A stretch of 64,000 nucleotides of DNA from Cotesia glomerata. Taxonomy: Eukaryota; Arthropoda; Insecta; Hymenoptera; Braconidae. The DNA is taken from assembly GCF_020080835.1 (NCBI RefSeq), contig NC_058167.1, positions 3,658,659 through 3,722,658 on the forward strand, given 5' to 3'. The translations under genes were made by a program, and so were the position numbers. This document shows, piece by piece, positions 1 through 9,540 of this stretch. The notes under the pieces were generated by a model that saw only the letters and a program-made list of their open reading frames with translations, ran no database searches and was not told the DNA's origin. Within the stretch, counting starts at the first letter, position 1; each line of letters opens with the position of its first letter.

Positions 1-133
1 AAATTATTTATTTACCTTTTTTAAAATAAACATTATTTAAAAAAAACAAAAATGTCACTAGTAGGGGCATGAAAATTCTCTAGCGCCAATTACCGCCAAT
101 GTTAAACTCAAAGGCGCTCTAACCTTTTTATAG

Positions 134-981
134 TAAGGTAAAGACCTCATTAGTGGCACCTTTAACCCCTATTGAGTGGCACTTTTCTTTCAATCAAAAA
201 ATGTTCTACTTGGAATAAAAATTAAAAATTTTTTTGATCTAAAGGTGTTAAAGATTAGAAATAATATATTCATTATTGAAATTAATGATTTCATTAATTG
301 AATAAGTACCAAAATCGAAGAAAGTGTCAGTAATGGGGTCCCCGCTACTAATGGGTCTTTTTACCTTACTTTAAATTAATTTTTAGCTAATGAACTTACG
401 ACTATTACTTTTATATAAATATTAAAGTATGGTAACTGAAATAAGATGTATAAAGAAATTTGAAAATCTTACCTTAAATCCTACCTTAAATCTGTTTACT
501 TTCATAAGCGTTGTGTCTGACTGTGCAGTTATAATCTCAATTCGAATCTTTTAAAAGTGATCAAGAATATATTTTTTCTTAAATAATTTTAAATTCAATT
601 ATTGTTAATTTTATAATCCTTTTTCTAATAAATGTGTTTGTAAATAATACTTTTATGTTTATAATATATTTTTTGAAAAATTTTACGCATACAAGTTAGA
701 TCCGCCACTAATGTGGTATGTGGTCAGTAGTATGCCACTAATTAGATCAGAGGATTATTTGCCCTGCCATTAATGGGGTCATTTGAATAATGGATTTTAA
801 ATAATCATAAATAATGATAAATTTAGAAAAATTGAAATTTTTTAAATTAATTATGTAAGTTTAAACATGAATGTAGGCATTAAGTACAAAAATAATTCAC
901 TATTTGTACTTTAACTATGATAAAAAAATCATTCTGTTAACCCCCTTCCTTATAGTGCCACTAATAGGGTCTTTTACCTTA
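134..981. mobile_element. MITE-like DNA element(s) with TAAGGTAAAGACC ends
   Basis: TAAGGTAAAGACCTCATTAG at 134 is matched in inverse at 981 (CTATTAGGGTC...ACCTTA) and also at 368 (CTAATGGGTCTTTTTACCTTA). This is either a 235-bp MITE (134-368) plus a second partial copy, or one 848-bp element with an internal end. Variants of 'GCCACTAATgggGTC' recur at about 345, 704, 733 and 770. A TA target duplication is possible but cannot be proven in AT-rich sequence. No coding potential is seen. The right end lies 11 bp upstream of the splice acceptor of the BEN-like exon. Confidence 0.6.
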
Positions 982-992
982 TATATTTTCAG

Positions 993-1209
993 GTTTTCTT
1001 AGGTGACGGGGAGTGGGTTAAGAGGGTATTTTATGATGCCTTAATGGGTGCCAAAATGCCCCAGTTCTTGGATACAGCAGCAGACCACATATTTGGACAG
1101 AATGTATTATTGAAAAGCACAATCACAGGAAAACCTTCTAATAGATCAAAAAATATTCAAGTGGAGAAACCAGAACAGTTAGATGCTCATTTAATGCAGC
1201 GTATGAGAG
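993..1209 (+). CDS. Internal exon, BEN-domain-like
   Basis: The open frame is bounded by an acceptor (tatattttcAG, ending at 992) and a donor (GTAATG, from 1210). The 217-nt exon encodes about 72 residues. A hydrophobic helix (EWVKRVFYDAL) is followed by FGQNVLLKSTITGKPSN and later EKPEQLDAHLMQRMR. The arrangement 'F..[VL]L..S.[LT]TGK....K.....LD' matches BEN domains, which bind DNA or chromatin partners. This is recognition by eye, not a profile hit. The frame stays open into the intron to 1415 but loses the domain pattern. No partner exon is certain; the acidic ORF at 3340-3822 could be a later exon. It could be a host gene or a gene copied by a mobile element. Confidence 0.5.
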
Positions 1210-1768
1210 GTAATGAAATTATAACATTCGTTTTATGCAAATTTAGTCGTAATTTGTCTTATTTTGTCGAAAGACGTAGAAAAACAACACTTGCTCAATA
1301 CTTTATTCAGACATGTATTTGTATAGTAGGTGCAACTTCATTTAGCGCAGCAGCCGTAAATCTTCCTTTAATTTCGGGTGTTGCCGAATGGCATTTATTT
1401 TTCTTTGTTCCGTAAACCATAATCCACTTTTGAGTTTCTGGTTTTGCATTCAGTATCTACTGTTCCTACGGTTCTTGTTCCTTTTTCTTGTTTTTTACTT
1501 GCAAGTTTTTGTACCTCTTCTTTTCTCTCAAGTATATCCCTACTTTTCTATACCTTTTTATCTAAACTCACGCAGAGATTTTCTCAGAGAACTTATTTCC
1601 GTATTAATCATCTTACAATCGTTACCTTCCAATTATCTTTTCTCAAAACTTTTCACTTCTCTTCATTTCCCTCCTCATGTTTTCTTTTAGCTCCAGCTAT
1701 TACTCTTTGACATAACTGTTTACAGTGCTGCAGCCAGAAACTTCATCTTTAAATATTCCTACATTTTT

Positions 1769-1913
1769 TAACTTCCCGCTAAGAAAATCGAAGATTTTCA
1801 AAAATCGGGAGGCTTTGGTTTTACCCCGTTTTTCGAAAATCGAGTTCTCATGATATCTCGACGTTTTGAGGTCCTAGGAAGCTTCTCCGAATGTTTTCGC
1901 GATGATGTCCGTA

Positions 1914-1998
<85 letters not shown>

Positions 1999-2603
1999 CC
2001 CTCTTAAAACTTTTGAAAGGCTTGACCGATTTCTTCACGGTTGGCGCTATTCGAAAGGGCTTGACCAAACTTAGATTTTGAATATACTTTGAACCGATTC
2101 AAACCGGTAGATTTTGAGAAATCTCAAAAAAACAAAAAAAAAATTTTTTGAAATGTGGTTTTTTTTAATAACTTTTAAACGGCTCTACCGATCGATTCCA
2201 AAAACTAATCAGCTATTAACATCAAGAAACCACGTCGATCGCCGCCAGCCCGGTCGGAATCGGTTGATTCGTTCGTGAGTTATCGTTGTCGAAAGAGAAC
2301 CGAAAAAAGTGTTTTTTCAGAGTCACTCCGAAATTCCTAGTTTGATCAACTCATACTTAAAAATTCTTTATGAAGCTTAAAAAACTGCGTCGAATGCTGC
2401 CAACCGTGTGAAAATCGGTGCATTCATTCAAAATTTATTGCGGTTTGAAAATTCAAAAAATTGTGTTTTATTAAACTGCTATTAAAGTTTTGAGCTCGAA
2501 GAGCTCAAAAACGTACTGTGTAATTTTGAGCGCTTAAGTACAAAATGAGCGGGAAGTTGCAGGGATGGCCTTTAGAGTCAACTGTCCTAATTTTTTTTGG
2601 CTA
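1769..2603 (+). repeat. ACTTCCCGCT-family repeat, near-complete copy
   Basis: This copy shows the family layout. The head is aACTTCCCGCTAAG with an internal hairpin (gattttcaaaaatc). Then come CCCGTTTTTCGAAAATCGAG, a (TG)n core (1918-1997), a mid region with GATCGCCGCCAGCC, and a tail with a GAGCTC hairpin. The end is AGCGGGAAGTTGCAGGGATG followed by GGCC...CCTAATTTTT. ACTTCCCGCT and AGCGGGAAGT are inverted, but the 3' one sits about 50 bp inside the end, as subterminal repeats do. No protein is encoded. A DINE-1/Helentron-type non-autonomous element is the best guess. Confidence 0.85.
1918..1997. repeat. (TG)n microsatellite, core of the family repeat
   Basis: About 40 uninterrupted GT units lie at the fixed internal position where other family copies also carry TG/AC runs. 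ORFs reading through it on either strand (Cys-Val or Thr-His runs) are artefacts of the repeat. Confidence 0.97.
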
Positions 2604-3216
2604 TAATGATATTGTGACTTTTTTGTCCTCTCCTTCTTCTGTTTTTGCTTTTTGTGCTACCTTGCACTTCTACTTCCGCCACTACCCGCAGATGGTCAAA
2701 CTCCACTCTCTCTTGTATTGTGATTTCAGCGAAGATTTCTCCTTGTTTGTAGTTTATAGCATCATCAATCTTTTCTTCTAGCTCATTTTATTCTATCAGA
2801 CTCAATTTTATTCTGTTTATCAATCTAATCTGTTTTATACTTTTGCCGCCACCATAACTTTTATATTGTTTCAGATTCAATTTATTTTCTGATGTCTACC
2901 TTTTTTGTAGTGACTCTTCTTTTTCGCTTTTCCTTTCTTCCTTGCAGCCATCGACTCAAGCTTTTTTACTCTTTTCCGTTTCCTAGCGTACTTCTACTTC
3001 TTCTAAAGTCAGGTAAACTCTTTAAAACCAATCACTCATATCCTCAAATATTTATGGAGGTTCCGTATCAAATCAATCATTTTTTAACCCCACCTTGTTT
3101 GATTTGTTACAGCCATTTTCAAGCACTGGCTGTATACGTCAGTTCATGCCTGCTTTTTATCAACAGTAAAACGAGATTACCATTTAGGTAGGCTCGAGTA
3201 CTATCTTGGTGAACGC

Positions 3217-3331
3217 CAGTGTGGCCAGATCGTGCGATTTTACCCCCACTTTGTACCGCTTTTTCAATGTTGTCAGATGAGAGTGGCCTACAAAGTGGGG
3301 GTAAGAAAGAGCACGTTCTGGCCACACACTG
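3217..3331. mobile_element. 115-bp hAT-like MITE
   Basis: The ends are CAGTGTGGCCAGATCGTGC and, inverted at 3331, CAGTGTGTGGCCAGAACGTGC. The arms continue through TTACCCCCACTTTGTA. The flanking octamers GTGAACGC (3209-3216) and GTAGACGC (3332-3339) agree at 6 of 8 positions, consistent with an aged 8-bp hAT target duplication; CAGTG termini are also usual for hAT. It supplies the first ATG of the ORF that continues into the acidic region. Confidence 0.75.
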
Positions 3332-3339
3332 GTAGACGC

Positions 3340-3822
3340 ATAGCTTCAATAAAAAACAACGTAAATGGGTACCAGAAAAGGAAGTCCGGCTCAAAACAGG
3401 TATCCCGTGATGGTGCTAGCGATGGTGGTAATGGTCATGTCGGTGCTGGCGCCGGCAGTTCTGATGGCAATGGTGTTCCTATTGACAATGAGGATACTGG
3501 TGATGAAGGTAATCATGGTAAGAACGACCAATCACATGAAAATATCGAGGTTGAAGATGAGGAAGAGATCCTTATCAAACTACGCAAAGATGTTGAGAGC
3601 GAAAATGACAAAAATGATGAGGAAGATAAAGACGGAGATAGCAAAGACCAAGTCGAGAATGAGGAGGAGGAGGAAGAGGAAGGGGATAAAAGTAGTTTAA
3701 ATAGCGGAGATGATGATGAACTTTTAAAATTAAATAAGTATGATGATTTTAAAAATGACTCTTTGTTTAATGACTCATATGATTCAGATGACTCGAGACT
3801 CTTTATAGCAGATGATGAGTGA
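3340..3822 (+). CDS. Acidic, low-complexity C-terminal ORF (possible last exon)
   Basis: The ORF is open from 3232 to the TGA at 3822, but the first ~33 codons lie in the hAT-like MITE, so the native part begins downstream of it. After a basic patch (YQKRKSGSKQ) the product is Gly/Ser/Asp-rich (SDGGNGHVGAGAGSSDGNG). It then becomes strongly acidic with runs of Glu and Asp and ends SDDSRLFIADDE. AATAAA occurs at about 3858, 35 nt after the stop. AAAACAG at ~3400 could be a splice acceptor. There is no recognisable domain; acidic tails of this kind occur in nuclear and chromatin proteins. It may be the 3' exon of the gene at 993-1209. Chance ORF or pseudogene is not excluded. Confidence 0.4.
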   Translation: MASIKNNVNGYQKRKSGSKQVSRDGASDGGNGHVGAGAGSSDGNGVPIDNEDTGDEGNHGKNDQSHENIEVEDEEEILIKLRKDVESENDKNDEEDKDGDSKDQVENEEEEEEEGDKSSLNSGDDDELLKLNKYDDFKNDSLFNDSYDSDDSRLFIADDE

Positions 3823-4010
3823 CCTTGTATGTTCCTATTATAAGTTTAAAACTAGTAATAAAAAAACATATACTATAAACTGTTTTTTGATTATTTATAA
3901 TGTTCACGTATGAATTTGTATGCGTTGTGAGATTGTAATAAGCTCTCATAACTTTCAAACGGCTTGGTTGATTTTAAGAATCTCAACATTTTCCAAAAAA
4001 GTTAGTAAGA

Positions 4011-4745
4011 CGTTTCAACCTGCAGACCATCCCTGTTACTTCCCGCTCTAATTCAATACCTAAGCGCTCAAAATTTCACATACTACAACGTTTTTGAGCA
4101 CTCTAAGCTTAAAAGTTTAATAGAAGTTTGGTAAAACACAATTTTCTAATTTTTAAACTGTTATAACTCTTAATGACTCAACTGATTTTTACGTGAGAAA
4201 TCTCAAATATAAAATTTCCAAAAATTCGTTTTTTTGAAATATCTTCTAAACGGCTCAACCGATCGATTTCAAAAACTAATCAGCTCTTAACCTCAAAAAA
4301 CCACGTCGATCGCCACTGGCATGGTCACAATCGTTTGATTCGTATGTGAGCTATCGTTGTCGAAAAAAATTAAAAAAAATGTTTTTTTCTGAATTTCTAT
4401 GAAATTTTTAGTCTGACCAGTTTGTGCTTTAAGATTCTTCAAAGAGCTCAAAAAACTGCGTTGAATGCCGTAAACCGTGAGAAAATCGGTTCATTCATTC
4501 AAAAGTTATTGCGGTTTGAAAATTCCAAAAATATTGTTTTATGAAACTTCCAACAGACTTTTGAGCTCGAAGAGCTCAAAAGTATAGAACAGCTATCTAT
4601 TTGAGCTCGGAGAGCTCAAAATAACACAAAAACTATGTTTGATCTCGAAGAGCTCAAAAACAAAATAAGTGAAAAGTTGAGTGCTTAGGTTTAGATTTAG
4701 CGGGAAGTTGCAGAGATGGCCTTTAGGATTAACCATTTTTCTTAG
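4011..4745. repeat. ACTTCCCGCT-family repeat, tail-to-tail chimaera
   Basis: Both ends are tail ends: ccATCCCTGttACTTCCCGCT at the left and AGCGGGAAGTTGCAGAGATG at the right. The left ~130 bp are in reverse orientation. The sequence then switches to forward orientation and runs through the usual mid region and GAGCTC hairpins. The (TG)n core and head are missing. A fragment of the post-core sequence lies just upstream (about 3945-4000). Confidence 0.75.
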
Positions 4746-5069
4746 TTTTTTTGAGATTTCTCGAAACGTACCGGTCCAAATCGGCTCAAATTTTCAAGAA
4801 ATCTAAGTTTGATGGAACTCTTTGGAAAGCCGTTTGGTAGGATCGAATGAGTTGATCCGTTCAAAAGTTATAAGAGGTTTTCAAACATCCACACATTCAC
4901 ACATACACACACGCACGACGTAGTGATACCCTCCCGGAAATAGTCAGAAAAGTTTCCTAAGACCTTAAAACGGCAAGATTTGATGAAAAATCGATTTTTG
5001 AAAAACGGGGTAAAACCAAAAACTCCCTGAGTTTTAAAAATTTTCAATTTTCTTTGCGAGAAGTAAAAA
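4746..5069 (-). repeat. ACTTCCCGCT-family repeat, reverse head half
   Basis: It reads the family in reverse: the region after the core (ctcgaaacgtaccggtccaa), a degenerate AC-rich core (cacacattcacacatacaca), then AAAACGGGGTAAAACC and the head (ttttcaattttctttgcgagaagt). It abuts the tail of the preceding chimaera. A further reverse tail fragment follows at about 5086-5220 (aactttccgctaattccata, ccaagcgctcaaaatttt). Confidence 0.75.
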
Positions 5070-5389
5070 GTAGAACGTTTGACCTCTTAGGTCATCTCGG
5101 TAACTTTCCGCTAATTCCATATCCAAGCGCTCAAAATTTTGCTTATTCCTTTTTTTGAGCTTTTCAAGCTCAAACATAGAATTTTTACGCTATTCAAAGC
5201 TCCCCAAGCTAAAACAGATTCATACTGTGGAAAGTTTTAAAGATTCTAATTTTATTCTAATACACTTTAATACTTCGGTGAAAATTACTATAAATTATAG
5301 TGATGGAGAATTAAATCCTCTTCAATACGTCTTTCTGTATGGAAATGACAACAGTTTCAATAATTTTTAACATTTTTGATATTTTGTTA

Positions 5390-5965
5390 AGCACAATAAT
5401 AATAGGCATTTAAATACTTTTCAATACTTAGTTGACTGCAGAGAGGATGAAAATTTTTATATTTTTCAATACTTTATCGGGTATAGAAAGGATAGAAATT
5501 TTAATATTTCTCAATATTTTTCAATACTTTATTGGGTATAGAAAGGATTAAAACTTGAATACTTTTCAATATTTTCTAATACTTTTTAAGTATTGAAATG
5601 ACAGAAGTTTGAATACTTTTCAATATTTCCTAATACTTTTTAAGTATTGAAATGACAGAAGTTTGAATACTTTTCAATATTTTCTAATACTTTTTAAGTA
5701 TTGAAATGACAGAAGTTTGAATACTTTTCAATATTTTCTAATACTTTTTAAGTATTGAAATAATAGAAGTTCAAATACCTTTCAATATTTTTAAATACTT
5801 TTCAAGTATTGAAGTGATAGAAATTTGAATACCCTCCAATACTTTTAAATACTTTTAAAGTATTGAAATGATTAAAGTTTGTATACTTTTCAATACTTTT
5901 TAATGCTTTCTAGTTTTATTCTATGAATTAAAATATATTCAGAAGTATTGAAATAATTTCAATAC
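5390..5965. repeat. 54-bp minisatellite
   Basis: The unit is about AAGTATTGAAATGACAGAAG TTTGAATACTTTTCAATATTTTC taatactttt. The spacing between the clearest units near 5588, 5642 and 5696 is 54 bp, and about nine more diverged units surround them. AAGTATTGAAA and TTTCAATACTT are near-inverted, so each unit can fold. There is no coding capacity. Confidence 0.85.
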
Positions 5966-6506
5966 TTTTTAATTTTTTTTTTTAATCAGGGTGGGACTCT
6001 CCCACTCCAAGGGTACGAACATCTCAAACGAAGGAGTCGAAAACCAAGAAACAAGAGGACACTTATCAAAAAGCAAGACTTTAGTACGCCACGCGAATAT
6101 TTTCTTTTTTTTCGAATTTATTGTCGGTGCTTTTTATTTTGTAACTTATTAAATAGTATATAATAGATTTGCGTGCAAGGCAAATCTAAATTAAACTAAA
6201 ATAATCTGAGTGTTTTAAATTTATTAAATATACATATTTATTTTAAACTATTTGAATTTAAATCTACTCTACCGCCTTAATCTATTTACCTCGATTTGAA
6301 CGCCCTACCGCGTTCCAACGGGCGAATTAAAAGAACTCAATAAATTTACTATAGCCAATTAGGGGCTATACAACAAAGTATATGTAAATTTACTATAGAA
6401 TCTGTAATAAAGTCGCATGTACGGTGAGTGTTGTGGCACTGGAGCTTTTAAATTTAGATTTGATTAGATGCTTTTTATTTTTCAAATTTATAAATCTTGA
6501 ATGATA
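5966..6506. other. Unassigned AT-rich spacer
   Basis: No credible gene, TIR pair or tandem repeat is seen. A short GC-richer patch (gtgggactctcccactccaag, ~5990) can form a small hairpin. The rest is AT-rich, including a run of A just before the next family repeat. Confidence 0.5.
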
Positions 6507-7377
6507 AAAAAAAAAAATTAGGAAAACGGTTGACCCTGAAGGCCATCCCTGCAACTTCCCGCTAATTCCGTTAATACCTGGCCGCTTTTTTGAGCTCTTC
6601 GAGCTCAAAAGTATAATTTGTGTGTTGCTTTAAGCTCTCCGAGCTCAAAAAGATACCTTTTCTATGCTTTTGAGCTCTTTGAGCTCAAAAGTCTGATAGA
6701 AGTTTCATAGAACACTATTTTTTGGATGTTCATACCGCAATAACTTTTGAATGAATGAACCGATTTTTACGCGGTTGGCGGCATTCTACGTAGTTTTTTA
6801 AGCCTTATGAATAATTTCTAAGTTTCAATTGGTCAAACTAGAAATTTCGGAGTAATTCTGAAAAAACACTTTTTTCGGTTTTCTTTCGTTCACGATATCT
6901 CTCGAACAAATCAACCGATTTTGACCGGATTGGCGGCGATCGACGTAGTTTTTCAAGGTTGAGAGCTGATTAGTTTTTGGAATCGATCGGTTGAGCCGTT
7001 TAAAAGTTATCCCAAAAAAACCACTTCAGAAAAAATTTTTTTTCCTACTTTTTTTTAGATTTCTCCAAATTTCTCAAAATCTATCGGTCCGAATCGGTTC
7101 AAATTAACAGGAAATCTAAGTTTGGCAAAGCCCTTTCGAATGGCACCAACCGCGATGAAATCGGTTCAGCCGTTCAAAAGTTATAAGAGGTTTACATACT
7201 TACACACACACACACACACATACATACAGACATAGTGACACCCTCGCGGGAATAGTCAGGAAAGCTTCCTAGGACCTCAAAACGTCGAGATCTGATGAAA
7301 ACTCGATTTTCGAAAAACGGGGTAAAACCAATAACTTTCCGATTTTTGAAAATTTTCAATTTTCTTAGCGGGAAGTT
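6507..7377 (-). repeat. ACTTCCCGCT-family repeat, complete reverse copy
   Basis: It reads AAAATTAGGAAAACGGTTGACC, the tail, three GAGCTC hairpins, the mid region, an (AC)n core at 7202-7222, the CCCGTTTTTCGAAAATCGAG complement, and ends ttcttAGCGGGAAGTtaa. It is a good reference copy for both ends of the family. The R1 element at 7384 begins immediately after its head. Confidence 0.85.
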
Positions 7378-7383
7378 AAAAAA

Positions 7384-8641
7384 AACAGCGCGAATTAGGG
7401 AGATATCCTAGACGCTCTGGAACACAAATTTGACGCAAAGCTAGAAAATTTGGCACTAATCGACAAGTACCTTGAAGAAAGAAAGCTAATAGCGGAAACT
7501 ACAGAAGGACCACAAGAATACGCCATAACGGCTGGCGTGCCACAAGGTTCAATAATGGGGCTTGATTTATGCGCCGACTATGACGAGCTTCTTAAGATTC
7601 TGTTACCAAAGCAAGTAGATAATAGTAGACAGCGTAGAGGAGGCCGAACTACTAGTTCGGGAAACCATTGATGCCGTCGAGACTTGGCTCGATAAACACC
7701 ACCTGAAACTCGCCAAGCACAAAACCGAGATGGTCGTTCTGACTCGTCAAAAATGGTTCCCAAAACCATTCGCTGTGGACATGGGAGGAACAACACTAAC
7801 GTCAACAAGGGCCCTGAGCTATCTGGGGGTAATGATAGACGAGAAACTATCTTTTCGCGAACACCTCGATAATGCATGCCAGAAAGCCAGCAAGACGGTG
7901 TCTAGCCTAGCAAGAATTATGACCAACACCATGGGACCAAGAACAAAAAAGAGAAGAGTTCTTCTAGAAGCAGTCCACTCGGTACTGCTCTATGGAGCTG
8001 AGATATGGGCAGACATATTAAAGCAGAAGACCTACCGGCGAAAGATAGCAGCAGTACAGCGGCGAGGCGCTCTCAGGGTTGCCTGCGCCTACCGCACAGT
8101 TTCCGAAGCGGCTGTATTGGTCATTGCGGGAGCCACGCTCATCGACCTATTAGCGTTCAAGAGAGTTAAACTCTATGACGCTAAAGATAGTGACGAAAAC
8201 ATGAAGGACGCAAGAACGAGGATAAAGGCGGAAACGCAGCAAGAGTGGCAAAACCGATGGACATCGGGAGAGACGGGCAGATGGACAGCGCGCCTGGTCC
8301 CAAACATCAACGTCTGGCTTTCTCGAAAGCACGGGGACACGGACTTCTTCCTGACCCAGCTATTGATGGGACATGGGCAGTTCAATGCCTATCTTTTCAA
8401 GATGGGTTTGCACAGCACACCAACGTGCAAATACTGCCTAGACAAAATTGACAACGCCGAGCACACGTTTTTCGAGTGTGATCGGTGGAAGGACGACAGA
8501 ATCAGCACCGAAGAAACAATAGGCACAACGCTCTCCCCTGAGAGCTTGGTAACCTGCATGATCACAAAAGAAGAAAACTGGTCAGCTGTCGCAGCCTACG
8601 CGCAGCGCCTTTTAAACGAAAAAATCGCAGAAGGGGATTAG
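7384..8641 (+). pseudogene. R1-clade non-LTR retrotransposon ORF2 fragment (family A)
   Basis: Only the 3' part of ORF2 survives: the late reverse transcriptase, thumb and C-terminal zinc finger. It is closely similar to the family-A copy at 34682-38611. The homology starts inside 'NSANWGDILDAL', where the other copy reads NAFNSANWGD, so it is 5'-truncated. ITAGVPQGSIMG is kept, but the reading frame breaks near 7575. About 35 bp are deleted near 7620, which removes the FADD catalytic motif present in the sister copy. The frame then stays open at 7730-8641 (303 residues) and ends with a CCHC-type finger (CKYCLDKIDNAEHTFFEC), typical of R1-like ORF2 C-termini. It cannot encode an active polymerase. 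Confidence 0.85.
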
Positions 8642-8913
8642 AAACCAATAGTAACAAGAAGTAGGTGTCGTGAGACACAACATGGACTGGATCAAAGCAA
8701 TGCTAACGCGGTCCCGATCCAATCTTCCCTGTAACATCTATAGGGAAAGGAGAGAGGAACATGTTTAGTCGGCATTGTTGCAAAATAATATTGACTTATG
8801 AGTCCGACATACCCAGGCACCAAAACCTAGTCCTGGCACCAAAACCAAGTCCTGGCATACGTAAATGTATTTTACCTCCTCTATAAAAAAAAAAAAAAAA
8901 TAAAAAAAAAATA

Positions 8914-8917
<4 letters not shown>
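7384..8917 (+). mobile_element. 5'-truncated R1-clade retrotransposon, family A copy 1
   Basis: It comprises the ORF2 3' part, a ~240-bp 3' UTR (with two copies of ccaggcaccaaaacctagtc-like sequence near 8815-8850) and an A-rich tail (about 8884-8915). The tail is followed directly by (AC)n and the reverse head of a family repeat. The 5' junction abuts the complete family copy at 6507-7377 rather than AC repeats, so the 5' side was truncated or rearranged. Confidence 0.85.
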
Positions 8918-8966
<49 letters not shown>

Positions 8967-9122
8967 ACATACAGACACGATGACATCACTACGGGAATAG
9001 TCAGGGAAGCTTTCTAGGACCTCAAAAAGTCGAGATCTGATGAAAACTCAATTTTCGAAAAACGGGGTGAAAACAATAACTTCCCGATTTTCGAAAATTT
9101 TCAATTTTCTTAGCGGAAAGTT
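8916..9122 (-). repeat. (AC)n plus reverse head of the ACTTCCCGCT family
   Basis: (AC)n at 8916-8964 is followed by gggaatagtcagggaagctt, cctcaaaaagtcgagatctg, AAAACGGGGTGAAAAC and the head hairpin, ending gcggaaagtt. The half of the family element upstream of the microsatellite is absent. The R1 poly(A) tail joins exactly at the AC run. Confidence 0.85.
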
Positions 9123-9540
9123 AAAAAATTAAGTGTAGTAATTTATCATGAAATTTCTCTATCATTTTATTTTCAAATTAATCGATTCTGTACGACTGAA
9201 AATCTCCGTCAAATAATTCAAATTGGATCAAAATTATTTAAATAATTAAAAAATTATTTTTTTGATTTTATAATTTTCAAAATAATGGGGCGTCCATAAA
9301 TTACGTGAGGCATTTTTGAGAATTTTTCGACCCCCCCTCCTCCCTTGATAAGATTTCGTAAGATTTTTCTCAACTCCCTCCCCCCTCCCCTAATCTCACG
9401 CGAGATTCTTCACAAATTATGTGTTGGATTATTAAGAAAAAAAGTGCCATTCGGCTACACCTGATATGGATAGGTAGATTTCTTGTTTGAATATTGAAAA
9501 AAACACGTTGTTAAAAGGCAGTATTGTCCTAAAATTTATT

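Larger units (their letters stand above)
1440..3200 (-). pseudogene. Degenerate antisense coding remnant, Lys/Glu-rich
   Basis: The + strand is pyrimidine-rich at 1440-1765 and 2604-3200. Its complement reads as broken frames rich in K and E, for example LEEKIDDAINYKQGEIFAEI near 2790-2720 and ISSLRKSLREF near 1590. In-frame stops and frame changes are frequent. The two parts are separated by the repeat copy at 1769-2603, so they look like one old coding stretch split by that insertion. The family is not recognised; coiled coil is likely for parts. It could be an old host gene or the ORF of a lost retroelement. Confidence 0.3.

Noticed and set aside
1850..2074. ORFs of Cys-Val or Thr-His repeats across (TG)n (also at 8765-8989, 38865-39152 and 50493-50678)
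   Set aside because: They exist only because a dinucleotide run has no stop codons; the flanks are the ACTTCCCGCT repeat.
5588..5760. CRISPR-like array (54-bp repeats)
   Set aside because: The units are contiguous with no unique spacers, in a eukaryotic repeat-rich context; it is a minisatellite.
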